Below the pieces are notes generated by a model. That model saw nothing but the letters and a program-made list of their open reading frames with translations. It did not search any database and had not been told where the DNA came from. Shown one piece after another: positions 1 through 5,850 of a stretch of DNA of 9,140 nt (positions are counted from its first letter, which is position 1; each line of letters starts with the position of its first letter). The stretch lies in NCBI GenBank assembly GCA_036279295.1, contig DASUJK010000399.1, positions 1-9,140 on the forward strand, given 5' to 3'. The stretch comes from DATEPR01 sp036279295 (GTDB lineage Bacteria > Actinomycetota > Actinomycetes > Mycobacteriales > Pseudonocardiaceae). The position numbers were made by a program, and so were the translations under genes.

Positions 1-441
1 GACCACGGCGGCCCAGTAGAACGCCTCGCGCCGGGCGGTGTCGACGCTGTGGATGGACAGTGTGCGCTCGGTGCGCTGCCAGGTGACGTAGACGGCCGCC
101 AACAGCACCGCGTAGAGCACGCTGGACACGATGTAGGGCACACCGAAGCCGACGTGCAGCACGTCGGCGGCCATCGTGCCGAACACGCCGACCATGACGA
201 CCGCGAACCAGTACGTCCACGCCAGGTAGCGGCGCATCGCGAACTGGAGCACCAGCGCGACGGCGAACGCGACGAACCCGAGGCCGACGGCCGGGATCGG
301 GCCGAGCACCCGGACCAGGTAGTCCGACGTCGATTCGCCCACCGCGGTGGAGAGGCCCTTGATGAGCCAGAAGTAGGCAGTGATCTCCGGGACCCGCAGT
401 GCACGCCTGGATGCGCTTGGCAGCGACACGAAACCTCCCAT
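1..441 (-). CDS. COG4705-type integral membrane protein, 3' part outside the window
   Basis: The reverse strand reads open for 147 codons from an ATG at 441 to the window edge. The N-terminus holds RVPEITAYFWLIKGLSTAVG at about residues 16-35, followed by ESTSDYL. This looks like the repeated signature of the COG4705 family of multi-spanning membrane proteins of unknown function. At least three hydrophobic segments follow, and a second signature-like stretch (ARREAFYWAAVV) is beginning when the window ends. The start is uncertain: the ATG at 441 has no Shine-Dalgarno, but a GTG at 429 has GGAGG four bases upstream of it. A TACACT -10-like hexamer lies only about 15 bases before the ATG, so the mRNA leader would be very short. 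The gene is divergent from the oxidoreductase operon on the right. The family call rests on motif memory and the function is unknown. Confidence 0.75.
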   Translation of the reverse strand, partial: MGGFVSLPSASRRALRVPEITAYFWLIKGLSTAVGESTSDYLVRVLGPIPAVGLGFVAFAVALVLQFAMRRYLAWTYWFAVVMVGVFGTMAADVLHVGFGVPYIVSSVLYAVLLAAVYVTWQRTERTLSIHSVDTARREAFYWAAVV

Positions 442-456
442 GACAACGAAGCGGCC

Positions 457-477
457 AGTGTACCTACATGCTGTAGG
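457..477 (-). promoter_or_regulatory. Candidate promoter -10 with a 15-bp palindromic operator
   Basis: The bases CCTACA-TGC-TGTAGG at 463-477 form a perfect inverted repeat with 6-bp arms and a 3-bp centre. On the reverse strand a TACACT hexamer (457-462) is placed as a -10 for the membrane protein gene, so the palindrome would fill the spacer between -10 and -35, a classical repressor position. No good -35 is visible. On the forward strand the same palindrome overlaps the AGGAG ribosome binding site of the small leader ORF that starts at 487. The TACA...TGTA core resembles BlaI/CopY-type operators, but those normally have a different centre, so the regulator is unknown. Confidence 0.45.
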
Positions 478-486
478 AGATAGCGG

Positions 487-597
487 ATGCGGGCGGGGTC
501 ACTTGCTTGCCGGCAGGCATGTTGGTGGTCAATGTCAGCGGGTCCGCGATACGGTTGCCGCCTCGTTCGCCGATGCGCAAAGGAGGGGACAGCATGA
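487..597 (+). CDS. Possible 36-residue Cys-rich leader peptide
   Basis: An ATG at 487 follows AGGAG (475-479) with a 7-base gap and opens a 37-codon frame ending in TGA at 595-597. The peptide has four cysteines (residues 8, 12, 24 and 30), two Trp and many Arg. Third-position GC is mixed, unlike the real genes nearby, which argues against a conserved protein and fits a regulatory leader or chance. Its stop overlaps the ATG of a second tiny frame (ATGA at 594-597). A Cys-rich leader ahead of an operon with a TusA-like protein would fit sulfur-responsive attenuation. This is inference; no match to the known actinobacterial leader peptide motifs is seen. Confidence 0.3.
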   Translation: MRAGSLACRQACWWSMSAGPRYGCRLVRRCAKEGTA

Positions 598-608
598 ACC
601 GTCGTTGA
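519..608 (+). other. Nested tiny ORF with near-perfect ribosome binding site at 579-586
   Basis: AAAGGAGG at 579-586 is followed after 7 bases by ATG at 594. This is the best ribosome binding site in the window, yet that ATG opens only four codons (Met-Asn-Arg-Arg, stop 606-608). The same frame is open back to an ATG at 519, giving 29 residues. No frame starting at 594 reaches the downstream enzyme. The site may load ribosomes for re-initiation or leader control, or it may mark a former gene start. It lies about 100 bases before the enzyme's own start at 710. Confidence 0.3.
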
Positions 609-709
609 GTGCCGTCCTTTCCGCCCGGTTGGGTGGCCGTTTCTGCTGGCGCGCGACGCTGACCACACGCTCGCCGCCGCAGCCCCGTATGCGTGAGGTG
701 AGTGGAAGC

Positions 710-1849
710 ATGTCCGAACAGTCCTATCAGGATGACCTGACGAAGATCGTCATCGACGACGTCCGGCCCAACGCGGCCGGTGTCGACCGCGCAGGAGAGT
801 TCCCCAGCGCCAACATCGAAACCCTCCAGGCGAGCGGCCTGCTCGCGATCACCGTGCCGACCGAGTACGGCGGCGGTGGGCTCGGCCTTGCCGAGGCGAC
901 CGACATCGTCCGGCAGCTGTCCACCGCGTGCGGCTCGACCGCGATGGTGGTCACGATGCACTACGCGGCCACCGCCGTGCTCGCCGCCACCGGCCGCGGC
1001 GAAGTGCTCCGCGAGATCGGCGACCGCAGGCACCTGACCACACTGGCGTTCTCCGAATCCGGTTCCCGCAGCCACTTCTGGGCCCCGGTGAGCACCGCGA
1101 CCGCCGACGGCGACGACACCGTCGTGCTGGACGCGCGCAAGAGCTGGGTCACGTCGGCGCACCACGCCGACAGCTACGTGTGGTCCAGCAAGCCGCTGGC
1201 CGCCGACGGCCCGATGTCGCTGTGGCTGGTCCGGGCCGGCGTGGACGGGCTCGCCGTGCCGTCCGGTTTCGACGGACTCGGCTTGCGCGGCAACGATTCC
1301 TGCCCCATGACCGCGACCGGCGTCCGGGTCGCCGGCGGCGACCTGCTCGGCGCGGACGGCACCGGCCTGGACACCGCGTTGGCCGCCGCGCTGCCGTGGT
1401 TCCTGCTGCTCAACGCGTCCGCCAGCGTCGGTCTGATGCAGGCCGTCACGGCCGACACGGCGACCCACCTGGTCGGCACCCGGCTCCAGCACATGGACCA
1501 GTCACTGGCCCAGCAACTGCCATCGCGCACGAAGCTGGCCACGATGCGCATCGAGACCGACCGCACCCGCACGTTGGTCGAGGACGCCGTGGCCGCGGTG
1601 ACAAACGGTCGGGAGGACGCCCAACTGCTGGTGCTGGAAGTGAAGGCAGCTGCCGACGACAGCGCCGCGCACGTGGCCGACCTGGCGATGGCGGCCTGTG
1701 GTGGTTCCGCGTTCCGCAAGGAACTGCCCATCGAACGGCGGTTCCGCGACTCGCGGGCCGCCCGGGTGATGGCGCCGACCACGGACGCCCTGCTGGACTT
1801 CGTCGGCCGCGCGCTGTGCGGGCTGCCGCTGCTCGACGGGCCGGCCTGA
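710..1849 (+). CDS. Acyl-CoA dehydrogenase-fold flavoprotein, probably a monooxygenase-like member
   Basis: The product is a 379-residue FAD/FMN enzyme of acyl-CoA dehydrogenase fold. Visible landmarks are an N-terminal helical domain with PTEYGGGGLGLAEA, the middle-domain motif FSESGSRSHFWAPVS near residues 114-128, KSWVTSAHHADSYVW from residue 144, and a C-terminal GGSAFRKELPIERRFRD near residue 331. Where dehydrogenases carry a catalytic Glu in a YEGT-type motif, this one reads VMAPTTDALLDF (about 353-364). It therefore more likely belongs with the divergent oxygenase/hydroxylase-like members (DszC- or nitrosynthase-type fold users) than with beta-oxidation; the substrate is unknown. The ATG at 710 is chosen because GAGGTG (695-700) precedes it by 9 bases; an in-frame ATG at 689 lacks such a site. 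Its TGA overlaps the next ATG (TGATG), indicating translational coupling in a three-gene operon. Confidence 0.88.
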   Translation: MSEQSYQDDLTKIVIDDVRPNAAGVDRAGEFPSANIETLQASGLLAITVPTEYGGGGLGLAEATDIVRQLSTACGSTAMVVTMHYAATAVLAATGRGEVLREIGDRRHLTTLAFSESGSRSHFWAPVSTATADGDDTVVLDARKSWVTSAHHADSYVWSSKPLAADGPMSLWLVRAGVDGLAVPSGFDGLGLRGNDSCPMTATGVRVAGGDLLGADGTGLDTALAAALPWFLLLNASASVGLMQAVTADTATHLVGTRLQHMDQSLAQQLPSRTKLATMRIETDRTRTLVEDAVAAVTNGREDAQLLVLEVKAAADDSAAHVADLAMAACGGSAFRKELPIERRFRDSRAARVMAPTTDALLDFVGRALCGLPLLDGPA

Positions 1850-2691
1850 TGGCGGCCCTACTGCTCGGCGCCGTCGCCTACGACCCGAAGGTCGTCACGA
1901 TCTGGGAGGGCTTCCGCACCTGGCTGCGCAGTCGCGACCTGGACTTCGACTTCGTCCTGTACTCGCATTACGAACGCCAGGTCGACGACCTGGTGACCGG
2001 CCGGATCGCGGTGGCGTGGAACTCGCCGCTGGCGTGGGTGCGGGCCACCCGGCTCGCTGCGGCGACCGGGGTGGGTGTGTCCGCGGTCGCGATGCGGGAC
2101 ACCGATCGGGACCTGACCTCGGCGGTCGTGGTGCGGGCCGACTCGCCGTTCGCGAGCATGGCGGATCTGGGTGGCCGCACGGTCGGTGTCGGTGCGGTCG
2201 ACTCGCCACAGGCGACCCTGCTGCCCCTGTCGTTGCTGCGCGGGGAAGGGGTCGACGTGCGGGTGCGGCGGTTCGACGTCGGTGTCGGCCTGCACGGTGA
2301 CCACATCGGCGGCGAGCGGGAAGCCGGCGTTGCGCTGCGGGACGGCCAGGTCGACGCCGCCTGCATGATCGACGGCAACCTGCTGCTGTTCGGCCAGGAA
2401 GGCACGCTGCCGGCCGACTCGGTGCGGGTCGTCGGGCAGACGCAGCCCTACGACCACTGCAACATGACGGTCGGTCCGGCCGCCGACCCGGCACTGGTCG
2501 ACCCGTTCGTGAAGCTGCTGCTGGACATGTCCTACGCGGACGCGGAAGTGCGGCCGCTGCTCGACCTGGAAGGTCTCAAGCAGTGGCTGCCCGGTCGCAC
2601 CGAGGGCTACGCGGCACTGGAGCGGGCCGTGGACGAGGTCGGCTTCTACGGAGCGGATGGCAGCGTCGATGCCGTCGACTATCGACCTTGA
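1849..2691 (+). CDS. PhnD/SsuA-like substrate-binding-fold protein without signal peptide
   Basis: The product has 280 residues and resembles type 2 periplasmic binding proteins of the phosphonate/sulfonate (PhnD/SsuA) group: AYDPKVVTIWEGFRTWL near the start, then YERQVDDLVTGRIAVAWNSP, SMADLGGRTVGVGAVDSPQ (hinge/ligand region), and a C-terminal lobe with LKQWLPGR. It begins directly with the first beta strand and has neither a Sec signal nor a lipobox, and no permease or ATPase gene is nearby. A cytoplasmic role is therefore likely, either as a ligand carrier or as an enzyme on this fold, as known for THI5- and MqnA/MqnD-like proteins. The start ATG overlaps the stop of the flavoprotein gene by one base, and its end overlaps the next gene by 35 bases. 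The fold is fairly sure; the ligand is unknown. Confidence 0.8.
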   Translation: MAALLLGAVAYDPKVVTIWEGFRTWLRSRDLDFDFVLYSHYERQVDDLVTGRIAVAWNSPLAWVRATRLAAATGVGVSAVAMRDTDRDLTSAVVVRADSPFASMADLGGRTVGVGAVDSPQATLLPLSLLRGEGVDVRVRRFDVGVGLHGDHIGGEREAGVALRDGQVDAACMIDGNLLLFGQEGTLPADSVRVVGQTQPYDHCNMTVGPAADPALVDPFVKLLLDMSYADAEVRPLLDLEGLKQWLPGRTEGYAALERAVDEVGFYGADGSVDAVDYRP

Positions 2692-3844
2692 GTCACTCGG
2701 CCTGGACGCCGGTGGGCACCTGTTGCTGGAACGGGGGCTCGCCGGCATCCAGGCCGGGGACCGGCTGACAGTGCACGGCACGCACCCGGCCCTCGCGCTG
2801 CACCTCGGCGCGTGGTGCCGGGCGCACGGCCACCGGCTGGACCGGGATGCCGCCGTACCCACGGTGGTCAAGGGCACCGCGATGGAGGCACGGTGGAGCG
2901 GCGCCGAGCGAGCGGGCGCGGCGGGCCGGGTGTCCGAGCACGCCGACCGACGGTGGGGTCTGGCCGCGCGTGGTGCGCTGGTCGAGGCGGGTGGGCCGCC
3001 GCTGTCCGTGGAGTGGGTCGACCGCGATCTCGTGTGGGCGGACGTGGCGCCGCAGTTGTACGCGAACGCGACGGCCAACCAGTGGGACCCGGCGACCGCC
3101 GTCGACTGGGGTGCCACGGCGGACGTGCCGACCGAGATCGAGGACGCCGTCGTCCAGGTGATGACCTACCTGGTGGAGAACGAGCAGGCGGCCCTGATCC
3201 TGCCGGCACGCATGCTGTCCCAGCTGCACCCGCACTTCCGTGAGGTCATGCAGTTGCTGGCCGCGCAGGTCGCCGACGAGGCGAGACACGTCGAGATCTT
3301 CACCCGGCGGGCCATGCTGCACCGGGACGTGCTCGGGGTGTCCGGGGCCGGCGGCCGCGCTTCGCTGGCGACTTTGTTGGGAGAGCAGGACTTCACTCTC
3401 GGCTCGTTCCTGCTCTCGGTGCTCGGCGAGGGCACGTTCCTTGACCTGCTGCGGTTCCTGAACAGGTACGCGCCGGACCCGGTCACCGCCGACGTGACCC
3501 GGCTCGCCGGCCGCGACGAAGCCCGCCACGTCGCGTTCGGTGTCGCGCACACGGCGCACGTGGTGCAGACCGATCCGGCGTTCCTGAGCAGGCTGCGCGG
3601 TGCCGTGGCACGCCGGCACGCCGTGCTCACCGACACGGCAGGCCTGAACCAGCAGGTGTTCGACTCGTTGGTGCTCATCGCGGCCGGTTCGTGGGAACCG
3701 GCCGCGATCCGCCGTGGCTGGAACGCGGTCCAGGAGCTCCAGGCGGCCATGGGCGAAGGCCGCCGCAGACGCCTGGCCTACATCGGCTTCCCGGACGACG
3801 AAGCAGCCGAGATCTCGGCCCTGCACACGAGAAACTTCATGTGA
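2657..3844 (+). CDS. Fusion of degenerate TusA-like domain and ferritin-like di-iron protein
   Basis: The 395-residue product starts with a domain (about residues 10-65) that lines up with TusA/SirA sulfur carriers: LESLGLDAGGHLLLERG, then IQAGDRLTVHGTHPALALHL and WCRAHGHRL. The CPxP motif with the sulfur-carrying Cys is replaced by Ala-Gly-Gly-His. After a linker, ANATANQWDPATAVDW (137-151) leads into a four-helix ferritin-like domain with putative iron ligands Glu174 or Glu176, Glu208-x2-His211, Glu258 and Glu288-x2-His291, as in ribonucleotide reductase R2-like or oxygenase di-iron sites. It is the last gene of the operon and overlaps the previous one. GGAG (2650-2653) lies close before the ATG at 2657; the ATG at 2669 is an alternative start. 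A role as an iron-dependent oxidase or oxygenase working with the flavoprotein is inferred; the substrate is unknown. Confidence 0.82.
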   Translation: MAASMPSTIDLESLGLDAGGHLLLERGLAGIQAGDRLTVHGTHPALALHLGAWCRAHGHRLDRDAAVPTVVKGTAMEARWSGAERAGAAGRVSEHADRRWGLAARGALVEAGGPPLSVEWVDRDLVWADVAPQLYANATANQWDPATAVDWGATADVPTEIEDAVVQVMTYLVENEQAALILPARMLSQLHPHFREVMQLLAAQVADEARHVEIFTRRAMLHRDVLGVSGAGGRASLATLLGEQDFTLGSFLLSVLGEGTFLDLLRFLNRYAPDPVTADVTRLAGRDEARHVAFGVAHTAHVVQTDPAFLSRLRGAVARRHAVLTDTAGLNQQVFDSLVLIAAGSWEPAAIRRGWNAVQELQAAMGEGRRRRLAYIGFPDDEAAEISALHTRNFM

Positions 3845-5065
3845 TCACTCGATCGGGATGAAGCTGCTGGTCGTTGGCGGTGGTGGGGTGGCCGTCGGTG
3901 CTGTCGTCGTTGTCGTCGGCGGCGGGTCGCACGAATCGGTGGCCGGCGTCGAGGTTCGCGTCGGCACAGCCCGGGTGGTCGCCGGGACGCACGTGGCCGA
4001 CACGGTGGTCGTCGCTGGCGGCGCCACGGCGACGGTTCGCGTGCCGTGTGATCGGACGACAGTGGTCGTCGGGACGGCGGTTGTCGTCGGGATCGACACC
4101 GCGGAGTGCCCGAGCGCGACCGGTTGGCCGGGTCGCTGTCTGGGCACCAGCAGCGCGACCACGACGATCAACACGACCACCGCGGCAGCGGCACCGATGC
4201 CGACCACTCGACGACTAACCGGTAAACGGCCCGATGGTGGCCAGCCGTCCCGCCAGGCCGCCTGGGGACCACCGTGGCGCGCGCGGTCGGCCGCCGCCAG
4301 GATGTCCGACCGCAGCCGCACCGGAATGGCGATCGCCGGCATGCCGCCCAGCAGCGCGGCCGGGCTGACCAGGCGCCGCTCGCGTTCGGCGCACGTGTCG
4401 CATTCCTCGACGTGCCTTGCGATCCGCTTGCGGACCAGCTGGGTCAGCTGACCGTCCCAACCGGCGAGCAGCAGTTCCAGTCGGGTGCACTCGCCACGGC
4501 TGGTGCGGGCGATCAGCAGCGCGCCCAGCGACCGACGAGCCGTGGCACGCGCCCGGACCAGCAGCTTGTACGCCGACGACGGTGACATGCCCAGCGCGGC
4601 ACCGAGTTCGTCGGTGGCCAGACCCTGCCGGTCGGCCAGTTCCAGGGCCAGCCGGTCCCGTGGCGACAGGCCCGCTGTCGCGGAGTGCACGACCTCGGCG
4701 AGTTCGGCTGCCACGGCCCGGTTGGCCGGTTGGTCGCGGTCGCCGGCGGGGGAGTCAGGCACGGTGTCCACCGGCACCTCCCGCGCCGCCTTCCCGATGC
4801 GGGCCAGGCATTCGTGCCTGGCGACCGCGAACAGCCAGCTGCGCAGCTTCTCCGGTTCGCGCAGCCCAGGCAACCGGGTGGCCGCGATGACGAAGACGTC
4901 CTGCAGGCAGTCCTCCGCGTCGGCCCTGCCGCGCAGCATGCTGGTGCACAGCGCCAGGATGCGCGGCGCGTACCGGTCGAAGATCACGGCGAGCGCCGCC
5001 CGGTCGCCCAACGCTGCCCGCCGCGCGAGCACACCGTCCGAGTCCCCGGCGTCGTGCGTGGTCAC
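3845..5065 (-). CDS. ECF sigma factor fused to anti-sigma-like zinc motif, TM helix and Thr/Pro tail
   Basis: The 406-residue protein has sigma region 2 (about residues 22-92, with DAEDCLQDVFV and LRSWLFAVARHECL), a linker, and region 4 (about 120-180, LSPRDRLALELADRQGL and a helix-turn-helix ending SPSSAYKLLVRARATARR). Next come Cys193 and His218-x3-Cys222-x2-Cys225, the motif of zinc-binding anti-sigma domains. A single membrane helix (about 287-307) and an outer Thr/Pro-rich tail with Cys359 and Cys379 follow. It should be a membrane-tethered sigma factor that senses an extracytoplasmic signal, like the described ECF groups with C-terminal extensions. The start GTG at 5065 gives a typical sigma N-terminus; a TACTGT -10-like hexamer four bases upstream allows leaderless translation. 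A GTG at 5095 overlapping the upstream stop (GTGA) is the alternative. Codon 281 is TTA, between the zinc motif and the membrane helix. Confidence 0.87.
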   Translation of the reverse strand: MTTHDAGDSDGVLARRAALGDRAALAVIFDRYAPRILALCTSMLRGRADAEDCLQDVFVIAATRLPGLREPEKLRSWLFAVARHECLARIGKAAREVPVDTVPDSPAGDRDQPANRAVAAELAEVVHSATAGLSPRDRLALELADRQGLATDELGAALGMSPSSAYKLLVRARATARRSLGALLIARTSRGECTRLELLLAGWDGQLTQLVRKRIARHVEECDTCAERERRLVSPAALLGGMPAIAIPVRLRSDILAAADRARHGGPQAAWRDGWPPSGRLPVSRRVVGIGAAAAVVVLIVVVALLVPRQRPGQPVALGHSAVSIPTTTAVPTTTVVRSHGTRTVAVAPPATTTVSATCVPATTRAVPTRTSTPATDSCDPPPTTTTTAPTATPPPPTTSSFIPIE

Positions 5066-5091
5066 GGCGACAGTATGGCGGCTGGCGCACG

Positions 5092-5670
5092 TCACGAGGA
5101 CGAGGTCGAGTCCGCCAGCGGCGGGGCGGTCGGGCGGGTCATCGTCGGCGTGAGCACGATCGTCCTGTGCACCATCGGGCCGGCACCGCCGACGCTGTAG
5201 AACGTGATGGTGGTGGACCCGCCGTCGGTGTAGCAGCCGCCGCCGAGCATCAGTGTCCCGCTTGCCGCATAGGTCCCGTACGAGCCGACCAGGCCGGGAT
5301 TGTCCACGGACAGCGCCATTCCGGTCGCGTGGGTGACGTGCCAGGTCAGCTTCGGCTGGTACAGCGGAGTGTGCGCCATGCCGGGCAGGTCCTCGTAGTC
5401 GGCGACGACACAGTGCACGCTGGCGGTGATACCGCTCCGGATCACGGGGATGCGGCGGGGTGGGGTGGTCGTGGTGGTCGTGGTGGTCGTGGTGGTCGGC
5501 AGGGGCGGGGTGGTCGCGGCGACCGGTGGGACGGTCGTGAAGGTCGGCGGTGCGACGTCGCTCGCGTGGTAGGCGACCGGTACCGCGGCCGGTGTGCCGT
5601 TGACGCCACATGCGGTGAGGGCGAGCCCACCGAACACGACGGATGCGATGACCGGGGCGATGCGCTGCAT
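5092..5670 (-). CDS. Secreted lipoprotein with poly-Thr linker
   Basis: The 192-residue product has a short positively charged start, a hydrophobic stretch and the lipobox LTAC, with Cys21 as the lipidation site. A Pro/Thr-rich linker with eleven consecutive Thr follows (about residues 60-70), then a compact domain with two cysteines (SVHC and GGGCYTDGG) that could form a disulfide and a likely beta-sandwich (SGTLMLGGG, STTITFYSVGG). GAAGGAG six bases before the ATG at 5670 supports this start. It lies 26 bases, or overlapping if the GTG at 5095 is used, upstream of the membrane-tethered sigma factor and is probably co-transcribed with it. A role as an envelope partner or signal input of that sigma factor is inferred; no family is recognised. 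Confidence 0.8.
   Translation of the reverse strand: MQRIAPVIASVVFGGLALTACGVNGTPAAVPVAYHASDVAPPTFTTVPPVAATTPPLPTTTTTTTTTTTPPRRIPVIRSGITASVHCVVADYEDLPGMAHTPLYQPKLTWHVTHATGMALSVDNPGLVGSYGTYAASGTLMLGGGCYTDGGSTTITFYSVGGAGPMVHRTIVLTPTMTRPTAPPLADSTSSS
5462..5497. repeat. 9-bp tandem repeat coding for the poly-Thr linker
   Basis: Three perfect copies of GTGGTGGTC (5471-5479, 5480-5488, 5489-5497) follow one copy with a single mismatch (5462-5470). On the coding strand they read as ACC/ACG Thr codons in the lipoprotein linker. Slippage would change the linker by three Thr at a time without breaking the frame. Confidence 0.85.
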
Positions 5671-5764
5671 GATGTCTCCTTCTTCGTGCCTGCCCTCGGT
5701 GGGCGTGCTGCGGGGTGGAGCGGCGGCGCACCGGTTTCCGGACAGCTTTTGCGCGGCGAGCGAC

Positions 5765-5780
5765 AGTGACGTGGGTCACA
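5765..5780. promoter_or_regulatory. CRP-like palindrome in the divergent gap
   Basis: AGTGA-CGTGGG-TCACA fits the TGTGA-N6-TCACA consensus of CRP/FNR-family regulators at nine of ten positions. Its core GTGAC-N4-GTCAC is a perfect inverted repeat. It lies 95 bases before the lipoprotein start and 70 bases before the thioesterase start, within the 180-base divergent gap (5671-5850), so it could act on either gene. No convincing -35/-10 pair was seen beside it. Confidence 0.45.
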
Positions 5781-5850
5781 TGGCACGTGATGATCGATTC
5801 CCAGGACACTCGACAGGCGGTGGCCGGCACGTGGAGAGGACAACGGGCGC

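Noticed and set aside
594..608. The four-codon frame at 594 as a frameshifted true start of the flavoprotein
   Set aside because: Neither shifted frame gives family-like residues between 606 and 709, so a sequencing error joining it to the enzyme is not supported.
380..709. Extension of the flavoprotein frame back to an ATG at 380
   Set aside because: The extra residues match no part of the family, lie partly antisense to the membrane protein gene, and the ATG at 710 has a ribosome binding site and the right N-terminus.
464..1492. Long reverse-strand frame opposite the flavoprotein
   Set aside because: Shadow frame without recognisable motifs, opposite a well-supported gene.
928..1848. Extension of the binding-protein frame back to an ATG at 928
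   Set aside because: It is an Arg-rich shadow of the flavoprotein gene; the fold starts right after the coupled ATG at 1849.
2693..3826. Long reverse-strand frame opposite the ferritin fusion
   Set aside because: Composition is that of an antisense shadow (His, Arg, Gln, Gly rich), and the forward frame has clear iron-ligand motifs.
5459..5500. CRISPR-like repeats at the GTGGTGGTC tract
   Set aside because: The units are contiguous 9-mers without spacers and encode a Thr linker in frame.
5068..5830. Upstream extension of the sigma fusion frame to an ATG at 5830
   Set aside because: The frame stays open because of high GC only. It runs across the lipoprotein gene in another frame and gives His/Arg-rich nonsense with no domain.
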